Shown here piece after piece: positions 8,224-16,674 of a stretch of 64,000 bases of DNA; position 1 is the first letter of the stretch; the number at the start of each line of letters is the position of its first letter. The stretch is from Microvirga guangxiensis (lineage in GTDB: Bacteria > Pseudomonadota > Alphaproteobacteria > Rhizobiales > Beijerinckiaceae). Position numbers and translations under genes: made by a program. The notes below the pieces were generated by a model, which worked only from the letters and a program-made list of their open reading frames with translations, was not told the origin of the DNA and ran no database searches. The stretch is taken from positions 434,001-498,000 of the forward strand of contig NZ_FMVJ01000003.1 in the NCBI RefSeq assembly GCF_900102135.1. Direction: 5' to 3'.

Positions 8224-9525
8224 TCACCCCTGGTATCCGAACATTCGTGGCAGCCAGAGAACAGTTTCAGGGATGAAGGTGAGAACGCCGAGAGCGACAA
8301 TCATGGCGAAAAGGAACGGCAATGTGTCCTTGACGATATTCCGCAGGGGCTCGCCCGAGATATTTGCCATGATGAACAGGAGGAGACCGTAGGGCGGCGT
8401 GATCAAACCGATCATGATGTTGACGACCACCACCACTCCGAAATGCACAAGGTCGATCCCTAGCGCCTGAGCCGTCGGGACGAAGACCGGTACGACGATG
8501 AGGAGAATCGCCGTTCCCTCGAGCACGCATCCCAGAAGCAGAAGCAGAACATTGACGAGGATCAGGAAGCCGACTGGAGACAGATCCCAGGTCGAGAGCA
8601 GGGTTTTCACGCCTTCCGGGATGTTCTCGATGGTGATGACGTAGTTGAACACGAGCGAGCCTGCAATCAGCATGCCGATGGAGGCCGTCGTTCTGGCACT
8701 GACAGCGAGCGACTTGTAGAAGTCTCGCAAGCTCACGCTGCGATAGAGCCCGGCCGATATGAGGAGCGCGTAGGCGGCGGCGACCGCAGCCGCCTCGGTA
8801 GGCGTCATGACGCCGCTATAGATGCCGCCGAGAAGCACGACGGGCATCATCAGAGAGGGAAAGGCCTCCCAGGTGATCCTTGGGATCTTGCGCAAGGGAA
8901 CAGGCTTTTCAACCGGGAAGTTCCTGCGCTTGGCCGTGATGGCCACGATTATCATTTGGCTCAACGCCATCAGCAATCCTGGAATGACGCCGCCGAGAAA
9001 CAAAAATCCGATGGAGGCGTCCGAAACCAGGGCGTAGAGAACCATCGGAATGGATGGCGGAATGATGGGCCCAATCACGGAGGAAACAGCCGTGAGCGCA
9101 GCCGCATAGCTGGGCGTATACCTCCCATCGCGTGTCATCATCACCTGCATCATGCGGCCGGTGCCTGCCGCATCCGCGATCGCGGAGCCGGACATGCCGG
9201 CAAAGATGATGCTCTGGAGAATGTTGACATGGGCAAGGCCGCCGCGGAAGCGCCCGACGAGAGCGTTGCAGAACGTCATAAGCCTGTCGGTCATGCTGCC
9301 GATGTTCATGAACTCGGCAGCCAGAATGAAAAGCGGGACCGATAAAATGACGTAGTTTGAGTACATGCCGTTCAAGAGCTGCTCGGCAGCAGTGCCCATA
9401 TCCTGCCCAGCGAGGAACAGGTAGAGAATTGATCCGGCAATCATCGAATGGCCGATTGGCAATCCTAGGAAGGCAAGGGCAGTGATTGCGACAAGGGCGA
9501 GCGAGAAGGGGCTTGCAAGGTTCAT
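8224..9525 (-). CDS. dctM: TRAP transporter large permease (DctM)
   Basis: A 433-residue TRAP large membrane subunit with about 12 hydrophobic helices. Family signatures are visible: FAGMSGSAIADAAGTG near residue 108, SSVIGPIIPPSIPMVLYA near 147, MTPTEAAAVAAAYAL near 243 and GLITPPYGLLLFI near 378. It uses the Na+ gradient to move the solute delivered by the periplasmic DctP. Its start overlaps the dctQ stop by ATGA, and 28 bases separate its stop from the dehydroquinase start, so it shares a transcript with the quinate enzymes. Substrate assignment to quinate, shikimate or dehydroshikimate is an inference from this context. Confidence 0.93.
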   Translation of the reverse strand: MNLASPFSLALVAITALAFLGLPIGHSMIAGSILYLFLAGQDMGTAAEQLLNGMYSNYVILSVPLFILAAEFMNIGSMTDRLMTFCNALVGRFRGGLAHVNILQSIIFAGMSGSAIADAAGTGRMMQVMMTRDGRYTPSYAAALTAVSSVIGPIIPPSIPMVLYALVSDASIGFLFLGGVIPGLLMALSQMIIVAITAKRRNFPVEKPVPLRKIPRITWEAFPSLMMPVVLLGGIYSGVMTPTEAAAVAAAYALLISAGLYRSVSLRDFYKSLAVSARTTASIGMLIAGSLVFNYVITIENIPEGVKTLLSTWDLSPVGFLILVNVLLLLLGCVLEGTAILLIVVPVFVPTAQALGIDLVHFGVVVVVNIMIGLITPPYGLLLFIMANISGEPLRNIVKDTLPFLFAMIVALGVLTFIPETVLWLPRMFGYQG

Positions 9526-10040
9526 ACGCCGGAACTCGCTTTAACAGGGTCGAATTCATCCGGCGCAACGCCACGCATCGCCTGCCATGCGAGCCAGATG
9601 TATCGAACGATCGTAGCGATCACGAAAAGGATATAGATCGAGAAAAGATAATCGAACCGGATCTTCAGGTAAGCGGTCTTTTCGACCTTCATGAAGCTCA
9701 CGTAATCGAAAACTGCCGGGAACGAGATGCTATAAAGGGCGATGAGGACAAAGGCCGTGATGATGCACATGATCCGTCGCGCACCTGAGCCGACCGACCC
9801 GTAGATGATGTCGAAGCGGATCTCTTCACGTTCCGTGATTACGAAGGCTGCGCCCCATAATACGAGCCATACCCAGAGGATGACGCTGATCTCATGGGTC
9901 CACCCGATAGGAAGGCCGAAGACATAACGGAAAACGATTTGGAGAATGAAGGCCAGGAACATGGCCGCCAACATGGCGGCAGCTATGTTTTCAGCACGGC
10001 GGGCCAGCCACAGGCTGAGTGATCGCATATGACCAGGCAT
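9522..10040 (-). CDS. dctQ: TRAP transporter small permease (DctQ)
   Basis: A 172-residue TRAP small membrane subunit with four hydrophobic helices. The ATG at 10040 is preferred because GAGG lies about 8 bases upstream and because the longer frame would run through the hairpin at 10099-10127. The family motif VFGLPIGWTHEISVILWVWLV is at about residues 40-60, followed by EEIRFDIIY. It pairs with the overlapping DctM gene. Located between the binding-protein gene dctP and dctM, the standard P-Q-M order. Confidence 0.9.
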   Translation of the reverse strand: MPGHMRSLSLWLARRAENIAAAMLAAMFLAFILQIVFRYVFGLPIGWTHEISVILWVWLVLWGAAFVITEREEIRFDIIYGSVGSGARRIMCIITAFVLIALYSISFPAVFDYVSFMKVEKTAYLKIRFDYLFSIYILFVIATIVRYIWLAWQAMRGVAPDEFDPVKASSGV

Positions 10041-10098
10041 GGCAGGAACCTCATGCGGGAGCGCGATATGCTCCCCGAATGATGCGGCGTGAGTGAGA

Positions 10099-10127
10099 AG
10101 ACGCCGGAACGTTGCGTTCCGGCGTCT
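10099..10127 (-). terminator. 13-bp hairpin between dctP and dctQ
   Basis: The arms AGACGCCGGAACG (10099-10111) and CGTTCCGGCGTCT (10115-10127) pair perfectly around a 3-base loop, 11 bases after the dctP stop. There is no T-tract. Its position suggests partial termination or protection of the dctP mRNA 3' end, giving more binding protein than permease. Confidence 0.65.
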
Positions 10128-10138
10128 CAAGGCTTACT

Positions 10139-11131
10139 TTACATAGCGTTGATTTTGTCGAGCATGCCCGGCTGCCAGCTCTTAGCAAGGTCGGAAGCCA
10201 GGTATTTCTTCTGCGCGTAATCGCGGAAGGCCTTCTGGTCCGGCGTATAGACCTCAAGCCCCTTGCCCTTGAAGAAGGTCGCGAGCTCTGCCTCTTTCTT
10301 CAGGTGCTCTTGCGTGCTCCACTCGATTGCCTTGTCTGCAGCGGCTTGGAACGCAGCCTGCTTCTCAGGCGACATGGCATTCCAGACTTTGTTCGACACG
10401 GCCAGAACATCGAAGCCAACGAGATGCGAGGTCAGAGCAATCTGCGACATCACCTCGTAGAATTTCATGTTCTCTACGTTGGGAAGCGGATTGTCCTGTC
10501 CGTCGATGGCGCCTGTCTGAAGTCCGGTGTAAACCTCGGCATAGGCCATGGGCGTAGGGTTGGCGCCAAGGGATTGCCCAAGAAACTGCCAGGCGTCCCC
10601 ACCCGGCATGCGCAGCTTGATACCGGCGAGATCCTCAGGAGTGTTGATTTTCTTGTTCGATTTCAGGCCCACGTGACGGGCGCCGAAATAAGTTGGTCCC
10701 AGAATGTGAATGCCCAGCTGATCGGACGCCATCTTCTTGAGTTGCTGCCCCACATCGCTTGCGAACACCTTCTTCAGGTGATCCGCATCGCGGAAGAGAT
10801 AAGCGGATGTCACAATTGACCAGGCCGGGATCTGGTTGGAAATATCTTGGGGTGCGATGTTGCCCATTTCCAGATTGCCACGCTGCATGGCCACGAGCTC
10901 GGTGCCCTGCTTGAACAGGGTTCCACCATAATAAGGCTGCAGATTGAACCCCTGAGCTTTGAGCTCCTCCCCAAAGCGCTTCATCATCTGAGCGCGGATA
11001 TCCTGCTCGGAGAAGACAGCCGAGAAGCGAAGGTTCTGCGCGGATTGGGCTAGGGCAGGCCCGGCGATGCCGCAGGCTACGACGGCCGCACTGGCAGCCA
11101 TGAATAAACGACGATGAATGTTAAGTGACAT
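10139..11131 (-). CDS. dctP: TRAP transporter substrate-binding protein (DctP)
   Basis: A 330-residue periplasmic binding protein of the DctP family. The ATG at 11131 has a good ribosome site (GGAGAGG) 6-7 bases upstream and begins a clear signal peptide (NIHRRLFMAASAAVVACGIA, cleavage after ALA, about residue 28). The ligand-gripping region KLRMPGGDAWQFLGQSLGANP and AEVYTGLQTGAIDGQDNP contains the conserved Arg that binds a carboxylate. Quinate and shikimate are carboxylates, which fits the neighbours, but other organic acids are possible. It is the first gene of the minus-strand operon and faces the GntR pair across a shared promoter region. Confidence 0.92.
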   Translation of the reverse strand: MSLNIHRRLFMAASAAVVACGIAGPALAQSAQNLRFSAVFSEQDIRAQMMKRFGEELKAQGFNLQPYYGGTLFKQGTELVAMQRGNLEMGNIAPQDISNQIPAWSIVTSAYLFRDADHLKKVFASDVGQQLKKMASDQLGIHILGPTYFGARHVGLKSNKKINTPEDLAGIKLRMPGGDAWQFLGQSLGANPTPMAYAEVYTGLQTGAIDGQDNPLPNVENMKFYEVMSQIALTSHLVGFDVLAVSNKVWNAMSPEKQAAFQAAADKAIEWSTQEHLKKEAELATFFKGKGLEVYTPDQKAFRDYAQKKYLASDLAKSWQPGMLDKINAM

Positions 11132-11287
11132 GGTTTCCTCTCCTGATAGTGGCGCGCATTTTTGCGTCTTAAGCGAACTATCTGCTTGGATAGGAAGGGA
11201 ATCAATAGGCTTTTTTGAAATCATCTGATATTTTGGATATTCTCTGATGTCGAAGTTGAGGCTGGAGTCTTTGGCGAGCGTGGCGGT
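11132..11287. promoter_or_regulatory. divergent promoter region, dctP operon and gntR pair
   Basis: 156 bases separate the two divergent start codons. The A/T-rich centre holds a direct repeat GATATT at 11227-11232 and 11236-11241 within CTGATATTTTGGATATTCTC. This is the likely site where one or both GntR proteins act. No precise operator can be proven from sequence. Confidence 0.4.
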
Positions 11288-11956
11288 ATGAGCATTGAGT
11301 TGCTGGCAACATCTATCGCTGACCGGGCTTATGACCGGATCCGGGCCGATATCGTGTTCGGCCGCCTTGAGCCGGGCGGTAGGCTCCGTCTCGATCGTCT
11401 GGCGAAAGAATATGGTGCGAGCATCAGCACCGTACGGGAAATCCTCAGTCGCCTCTCATCGGAAGGGCTGGTGATCGCTGAAGAGCAGCGGGGATTTCGC
11501 GTGACCCCCGTCTCCCCGGAAGGGTTGCAGGATGTGTCGGCCATGCGGCTGCTCCTCGAAAGCTATGCCCTGCCCCTGTCGTTCGCAGCTGGTGACCTCG
11601 AGTGGGAAAGCCGGGTTGTGGCTTCCCACTACAAGCTCGCCTCCATGGAGCGGCGGATGTTGGCGGGTGAAACCGAGGGGGTGGAACTCTGGAAGCGATA
11701 TGATCGCGAGTTCCATCAAACCTTGATCGAGGCCTGCGGATCGCAAACCCTCCTCGATCTCTATGGCAGTGTCTTTGACCAGTATCTCCGTTACCAGATG
11801 GTGGCGGTCGTCTTTCGCGGGGAGACCGCCGCGGAAGAGCACAGGCTCCTGCTGGAATGCGCTTTGACGCATAATGCCGAGCGAGCCTGCGAGGTGCTCA
11901 GCCTTCATGTGAACGAGTGTGTGGATTATACCCTGAACAGCGGGGCTCTGCGATGA
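11288..11956 (+). CDS. GntR family transcriptional regulator (FCD subfamily), copy 1
   Basis: A 222-residue GntR regulator. The N-terminal winged helix (about residues 10-75) contains YDRIRADIVFGRLEPG and STVREILSRLSSEGLV. The C-terminal FCD ligand domain carries its metal-site residues in YDREFHQTL, EEHRLLLECAL and the LSLHVNECV helix. FCD-type GntR proteins usually bind organic acids through a metal. It faces the quinate TRAP operon and overlaps a second, very similar gntR gene by ATGA. Likely role: substrate-responsive control of quinate/shikimate uptake and breakdown. Confidence 0.9.
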   Translation: MSIELLATSIADRAYDRIRADIVFGRLEPGGRLRLDRLAKEYGASISTVREILSRLSSEGLVIAEEQRGFRVTPVSPEGLQDVSAMRLLLESYALPLSFAAGDLEWESRVVASHYKLASMERRMLAGETEGVELWKRYDREFHQTLIEACGSQTLLDLYGSVFDQYLRYQMVAVVFRGETAAEEHRLLLECALTHNAERACEVLSLHVNECVDYTLNSGALR

Positions 11957-12630
11957 ACGACATGCAGATGAGTCCGCAGCTTCACGGTATTGGCGAAAGC
12001 GCGTACCGCAGGATCAGGACAGATATTGTGTTCGGGCGCCTTGCGCCCGGCAGGAAGCTGAAGCTCGAGCGCTTGAAATCCGATTATGGCGCAAGCGTCA
12101 GTACGCTTCGGGAGATCCTCAACCGTCTTTCATCCGAAAGACTCGTCGTTGCCGAGGGCCAGAAGGGGTTTGAGGTTGCTCCCGTCTCCATCGCGAACCT
12201 GCGGGAGATAGCATCGCTCCGCCAATTACTGGAATGTCGTGCCCTGGAGCAGTCCTTTCGCGCAGGCGACATGGAGTGGGAGGGGCGTGTTGTCGCCGCG
12301 CATTACCGACTAGCGAGCATGGAAAAGCTCATGGCCTCGGGAGATCGCAGCCATACCGAAGAATGGAAACAATACGATTGGCAATTCCACCAAGCACTGA
12401 TCTCGGCCTGCGGGTCGAAAATGCTGATCGACACACATGCATCCGTCTTCGACAAGTATCTTCGCTATCAGATGATTGCCTTGAGCTATCGCGGTGACAT
12501 CGCGTCCGAGGAGCACAGGCTTCTGATGGAATGCGCATTGCAGAGGGATTCCGCGCGAGCGTGCGAAGTTCTGACACGCCACGTCGCTGGTGGAGTCGAG
12601 CACGCGCTAGCCACAGGCACGATCACATAA
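11953..12630 (+). CDS. GntR family transcriptional regulator (FCD subfamily), copy 2
   Basis: A 225-residue paralogue of the preceding gene, alignable without large gaps and about 60% identical by eye. Shared stretches include DIVFGRL.PG, LREILNRLSSE, FDKYLRYQM and EEHRLLMECAL. The start at 11953 is set by the ATGA overlap; the longer frame would use a GTG inside copy 1. FCD metal residues are kept. The pair looks like a tandem duplication kept as one transcript, so the proteins could form heterodimers or have split roles. It is followed 59 bases later by the dehydroshikimate dehydratase gene on the same strand. Confidence 0.9.
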   Translation: MNDMQMSPQLHGIGESAYRRIRTDIVFGRLAPGRKLKLERLKSDYGASVSTLREILNRLSSERLVVAEGQKGFEVAPVSIANLREIASLRQLLECRALEQSFRAGDMEWEGRVVAAHYRLASMEKLMASGDRSHTEEWKQYDWQFHQALISACGSKMLIDTHASVFDKYLRYQMIALSYRGDIASEEHRLLMECALQRDSARACEVLTRHVAGGVEHALATGTIT

Positions 12631-12689
12631 AGGAGCGGGCCCAATCGGCATCGCTCTCCAAGAACTCCGAGGAAACTGGAACCAAGAGC

Positions 12690-14576
12690 ATGCAAACCGC
12701 CATTGCAACAGTCTGTCTGAGCGGAACCCTGGCCGAGAAGGTGGAAGCCATAGCAGCCGCCCAGTTCAAGGGTGTCGAGATTTTCGAAAACGATCTTCTC
12801 TCCTTTAATGGGACGCCCGCCGATGCGAGGCGCATGATCGAAAATCTTGGGCTCAAGATTATCACTTTTCAGCCGTTTCGCGATTTCGAAGGCATGCCTG
12901 AGCCACAGCGCTCGAAGGTGTTCGCCCGAGCCGAGCGCAAGTTCGATGTCATGCAAGAACTCGGCTGCGATCTGCTGATGATCTGCAGCAATGTCTCGCC
13001 GGATCCCCTCGGCGGTGTCGAGCGAGCCGCCGCTGACTTCCACGAGCTTGGCGAACGCGCGGCAAGGCGAGGCATGCGCGTGGCTTTCGAGGCTCTCTCC
13101 TGGGGGCGCCACATTCATGATTATCGTGATTCCTGGGAGGTGGTGAGGCGAGCGAACCACCCATCTGTTGGATTGGTGCTCGACTCCTTTCATATTCTCG
13201 CCCGAGGAACGGATCTATCGGCGATCCGATCGATCCCTCCGGAGAAAATTTTTCTGGTGCAGATGGCGGATGCGCCGAAGCTCAGCATGGACTATCTGTC
13301 TTGGAGCAGGCACTACCGCTGCTTCCCGGGGCAGGGCGATCTTCCGGTCGATGAATTCATGCTTGCACTCCATGGCACCGGATTTGATGGGCTGCTGTCA
13401 CTGGAGATCTTCAACGACCGTTTCAGGGCAGGTTCCGCGCGTAGTGTCGCCATCGACGGGCACCGCTCGCTCATCGCCATGCTGGATGAACTTCGCATGC
13501 AGACGGGGGCGGGGATACCAAGCCTGCCGGACGTCCCGCCCAAAGCCGTTTGCTCCGGCGTCGAGTTCATCGAATTCGCCGTAGATGAACGCGGTGCGGG
13601 AGGATTTGAGAGGACCCTGAGCGGTCTGGGATTTCGCAAGGCCGGCATTCATCGATCTAAAGCTGTGACACATTGGCGGCAAGGAAATATCAACATCGTC
13701 CTGAATGCCGATAAGGAAGGGTTTGCGCACTCATTCAACATTACGCATGGAACCTCTGTGTGCGCTCTCGGACTGCGCGTTAGCGATGCTCCCGCAACTG
13801 TCGACAGAGCCGTCACGCTTCTCGATCAGCCCTTCCAGCAACCGGTCGGACCAGGGGAGATGAATATTCCTGCAGTTCGCGGTCTCGGCGGAAGCCTGCT
13901 CTATTTCGTGGATCATAAGACCGGACTCGACCGGCTATGGGACGTCGATTTTGAGCCCGTCGATTCTAATGAACCTATCGGAGCGGGCCTGACCGATGTC
14001 GATCACGTCTCCCAATCAATGCACTACGAGGAGATGCTCACTTGGCTTCTATTCTACACCTCTCTTTTGGATGTGCAGAAGACGCCGGTTCAGACCGTGA
14101 TCGACCCCGGCGGCGTAGTGCAAAGCCAAGCAATCGAAACCACCGACGGATCTCTCCGATTGATTCTCAACGCCTCCCAGAGTCAGCGCACTCTGTCGTC
14201 CCGTTTCCTGAACGAACTCTTCGGGTCAGGCGTGCAGCATATTGCCCTTCGGACCTCCGACATCTTTGCAACCGTTGCGCACCTGAAGAACAATGGAGTG
14301 GAGCTTTTGCCCATTCCTGAAAACTATTATGATGACCTCGAAGTTCGAACCGACCTCTCGACCGAGGAGGTCGAGCGGTTGCGATCGGCCGATATTCTGT
14401 ATGACCGCGAGGGGGCAGCCGAGTACTTCCAAGTTTATACCAAAACCATGGAAGGCGGCTTCTTCTTCGAGATCGTCGAACGGCGCGATTACAAAGGCTA
14501 TGGGGCCATCAACGCACCCATCCGCCTTGCCTCCCAGACGCGCCTCGTCTCCGTGGAGGCTCTGCCCGGGGTCTGA
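12690..14576 (+). CDS. quiC: 3-dehydroshikimate dehydratase (QuiC1-type, TIM barrel + HPPD-like)
   Basis: A 628-residue fusion of an N-terminal sugar-isomerase-like TIM barrel (about 1-280) and a C-terminal 4-hydroxyphenylpyruvate-dioxygenase-like vicinal oxygen chelate half (about 290-620), the architecture of Pseudomonas QuiC1. The barrel metal ligands are visible as Glu134 (AFEALSW), Asp165 (LVLDSFH), Gln191 (VQMADAP) and Glu239 (LSLEIFND). In the C-terminal half the 2-His-1-Glu set is also intact: His439, His517 and Glu594. The first half dehydrates 3-dehydroshikimate to protocatechuate; the role of the dioxygenase-like half is not settled. The start at 12690 gives the canonical MQTAIATVCLSG. 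It completes the route started by the minus-strand enzymes. Confidence 0.93.
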   Translation: MQTAIATVCLSGTLAEKVEAIAAAQFKGVEIFENDLLSFNGTPADARRMIENLGLKIITFQPFRDFEGMPEPQRSKVFARAERKFDVMQELGCDLLMICSNVSPDPLGGVERAAADFHELGERAARRGMRVAFEALSWGRHIHDYRDSWEVVRRANHPSVGLVLDSFHILARGTDLSAIRSIPPEKIFLVQMADAPKLSMDYLSWSRHYRCFPGQGDLPVDEFMLALHGTGFDGLLSLEIFNDRFRAGSARSVAIDGHRSLIAMLDELRMQTGAGIPSLPDVPPKAVCSGVEFIEFAVDERGAGGFERTLSGLGFRKAGIHRSKAVTHWRQGNINIVLNADKEGFAHSFNITHGTSVCALGLRVSDAPATVDRAVTLLDQPFQQPVGPGEMNIPAVRGLGGSLLYFVDHKTGLDRLWDVDFEPVDSNEPIGAGLTDVDHVSQSMHYEEMLTWLLFYTSLLDVQKTPVQTVIDPGGVVQSQAIETTDGSLRLILNASQSQRTLSSRFLNELFGSGVQHIALRTSDIFATVAHLKNNGVELLPIPENYYDDLEVRTDLSTEEVERLRSADILYDREGAAEYFQVYTKTMEGGFFFEIVERRDYKGYGAINAPIRLASQTRLVSVEALPGV

Positions 14577-14585
14577 AGGAAGCCG

Positions 14586-14831
14586 TTAGAACGCGGTTTC
14601 CGTAAAAATAAGAATGCCTCCAAGCAAGATCATGACGAAGGCGGGCCAATGGGTTTTAAAGCTGAACGAGCGCGGGCTCTGTTGTGGTTCCAGGCTGGCC
14701 CCCTTGCGGGATGCCTGACCGCGTCTCGCATCACTGAGCCGCCCTGCCCGGAGAGCTTGGGCCGCTCCATAGACGACCCCGCAAAGGATGAGCAATGCGC
14801 CGATCCAGATGAGGACGATGCTCGAATCCAT
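14586..14831 (-). CDS. small two-helix membrane protein in oxidase operon
   Basis: An 81-residue protein with two hydrophobic segments (about residues 5-27 and 62-79) joined by a basic, Arg/Ser-rich loop. I do not recognise it. It lies 44 bases after the subunit IV gene on the same strand, at the end of the oxidase operon, so it may be a small accessory subunit or assembly factor. Its stop codon overlaps a small inverted repeat (14578-14601, GGAAGCCG/CGGTTTCC) that may end both this gene and the convergent quiC. Confidence 0.6.
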   Translation of the reverse strand: MDSSIVLIWIGALLILCGVVYGAAQALRAGRLSDARRGQASRKGASLEPQQSPRSFSFKTHWPAFVMILLGGILIFTETAF

Positions 14832-14875
14832 GGACTACTCCCTGCGTGGATCATTGACGGACCCAATTGGCCCCT

Positions 14876-15223
14876 TCAAGGTCCGAGTGCGAAGAACGAG
14901 AGCCTCGATAGGAGAGTATGATCGGCCTCAAACGCCATGATGGCCACGAAGACCAGAACTGCGCTGATTGGCACGAGAATGGCATAAACCAGAGACAGGC
15001 GCTCCCATGCCATGTGCATGAAAACGGCGATGATGAGACCGGCTTTCAAAAGCATGAACAGCAGGATGAGCGAATAACGGAGAAATCCCTCGAGCTGGAA
15101 GTAATCCACGAGATAGGAACAGGCGCTCAGGATGAACAGCCACGCCCAGACTACGAGATAAAGCCGGATTGGATGCTGCTGGCCTTGTTCGTGAGCGGAT
15201 GCGGACGTTGCTGCCTGTGCCAT
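14876..15223 (-). CDS. cytochrome c oxidase subunit IV family protein
   Basis: A 115-residue bacterial subunit IV (COX4_pro type) with three hydrophobic helices. The last two are separated by the typical KAGLIIAVFMHMAWERLSLVYAI. The N-terminus is His/Gln-rich and cytosolic. It is a small structural subunit of a haem-copper oxidase. It lies 9 bases after the subunit III gene, within the coxMNOP-like operon. Confidence 0.88.
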   Translation of the reverse strand: MAQAATSASAHEQGQQHPIRLYLVVWAWLFILSACSYLVDYFQLEGFLRYSLILLFMLLKAGLIIAVFMHMAWERLSLVYAILVPISAVLVFVAIMAFEADHTLLSRLSFFALGP

Positions 15224-15232
15224 GACCGATTC

Positions 15233-15955
15233 TCACCAGAGATAAAAGAAAGCGAAGATGAAGACCCAAACCAAATCGACGAAGTGCCAGTAAAGGCCCA
15301 TGATCTCGACTGCTTCATAGCGGCCCTTCCGACTTGTGAAAAAGCCTCGTCTTTCTTGGTCGAAGTCGCCGCGCCAGACTTTTCGAGCGATGATCAGCAG
15401 GAATATGACGCCAAAGGTCACGTGAGTGCCGTGGAAGCCGGTAATCATGAAGAACGATGATCCGAACTGGGCCGCGCCCCAGGGATTGCTCCAGGGCCTC
15501 ACGCCTTCATGGATCAGCTTGCTCCACTCGAAGGCCTGCATGCCGACGAAGGCAGCCCCTAGAAGGGCCGTCAGCAGCATCAGGGCCGCAGTTTTGCGCC
15601 GGTCGCGACGATAGGCGAAGTTCACAGCCATGGCCATCGTTCCGCTGCTACTGATCAGAACAAATGTCATGATCGCGATCAGGATCAGCGGCAGCGTCAC
15701 GCCTCCGATGGTGAGTGCAAAGACCTCACTCGGATTGGGCCACGGAACGGTCGTGGACATTCTGGCGGTCATGTAGGCGATCAGGAAGCTGCTGAAGACA
15801 AAGGTGTCGCTGAGAAGAAAGATCCACATCATCGCCTTGCCCCAGGAGACGTTCCTGAAGGCGCTTCTGTCGGAGGAAAAGTCGGCTGCGATGCTGCGCA
15901 GCCCGGAAGACTCGGAGTGTTTGGCATCAATGTTTGAGAAGGCCTGTTCAGTCAT
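15233..15955 (-). CDS. haem-copper oxidase subunit III (CoxP-like)
   Basis: A 240-residue subunit III with six to seven membrane helices. The ATG at 15955 has GAGGAGC upstream and gives MTEQAFSN; the longer frame lacks any membrane pattern. Signatures are WIFLLSDTFVFSSFL near residue 44, FMITGFHGTHVTFGV near 171 and the terminal YWHFVDLVWVFIFAFFYLW. It stabilises subunit I and the proton uptake path. It corresponds in position to coxP of the Bradyrhizobium coxMNOP operon and sits 14 bases downstream of a second subunit-III-like gene. Confidence 0.9.
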   Translation of the reverse strand: MTEQAFSNIDAKHSESSGLRSIAADFSSDRSAFRNVSWGKAMMWIFLLSDTFVFSSFLIAYMTARMSTTVPWPNPSEVFALTIGGVTLPLILIAIMTFVLISSSGTMAMAVNFAYRRDRRKTAALMLLTALLGAAFVGMQAFEWSKLIHEGVRPWSNPWGAAQFGSSFFMITGFHGTHVTFGVIFLLIIARKVWRGDFDQERRGFFTSRKGRYEAVEIMGLYWHFVDLVWVFIFAFFYLW

Positions 15956-15969
15956 GATCAGAGCTCCTC

Positions 15970-16674
15970 TCAACTCAATAGCTGACGGCAGATGTCGATC
16001 ATGTTTCCCGCCCAGCCTGTCAGGATGCTCAGAAGGATCAGCCAGACGAGAAGCAGAAAGTGCCAGTACATGGCACATAGATCCACGCTCAGCCGCAGGC
16101 GTTCTGCTCCGACGCCTTGCCATGCTCTTGCGGTCGTTCGGCCTAGAACTGCCAGCCCGCCCAAGAGATGCAGGCCGTGTATTCCGGTGAGCACATAGAA
16201 GAACGCGTTGGCCGAATTCGAGGATAGAACATACCCTTCCGTCGTAAGCTGACGCCATGCCAAGAGTTGACCGGACAGGAAAGCCAGAGTCGTCACGCTT
16301 GCCGCCAGCAGCCCGATCTTCAGCTCATCGTCCTTCCCCTGGCGGGCGGCGTTCCACGCGCCATGCAACGCAAGGCTGCTCAAGATCAGCATGCCGGTGT
16401 TCAGCCAGAGCACCTTCGGCAGAGGCAGGGCACGCCAGTCCGGCAACTGCATGCGGATTGCATAGGCGCTGATGAAGAGCGCAAAGAGAGAGCCGACCAC
16501 GGCCAGAAAGACCTTAAGTCCTGCCTTTGCGGCTGCTGGAGCTGCACTGCTCGTCGAGGGCCAATCGGCAGCGATCCCCTGCTCGAGCCAAGGCTTCGCC
16601 ATCAAGCCCTGCCGCGAGAGCCACCAGACGCCGATGATGAGCAGCACGCTTAAAAAGATGAGAATGCTACCCAT
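15970..16674 (-). CDS. second subunit III-like oxidase protein (CoxO-like)
   Basis: A 234-residue membrane protein of the subunit III superfamily, matching the coxO position. It begins with a single anchor (MGSILIFLSVLLIIGVWWLS), then has a five-helix core ending LCAMYWHFLLLVWLILLSIL, with FYVLTGIHGLHLLGG at about residue 160. The start at 16674 overlaps the end of ctaD by 8 bases; an ATG at 16701 is also in frame and would add nine basic residues. Having two subunit III-like genes in tandem is normal for this oxidase class. Confidence 0.88.
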   Translation of the reverse strand: MGSILIFLSVLLIIGVWWLSRQGLMAKPWLEQGIAADWPSTSSAAPAAAKAGLKVFLAVVGSLFALFISAYAIRMQLPDWRALPLPKVLWLNTGMLILSSLALHGAWNAARQGKDDELKIGLLAASVTTLAFLSGQLLAWRQLTTEGYVLSSNSANAFFYVLTGIHGLHLLGGLAVLGRTTARAWQGVGAERLRLSVDLCAMYWHFLLLVWLILLSILTGWAGNMIDICRQLLS

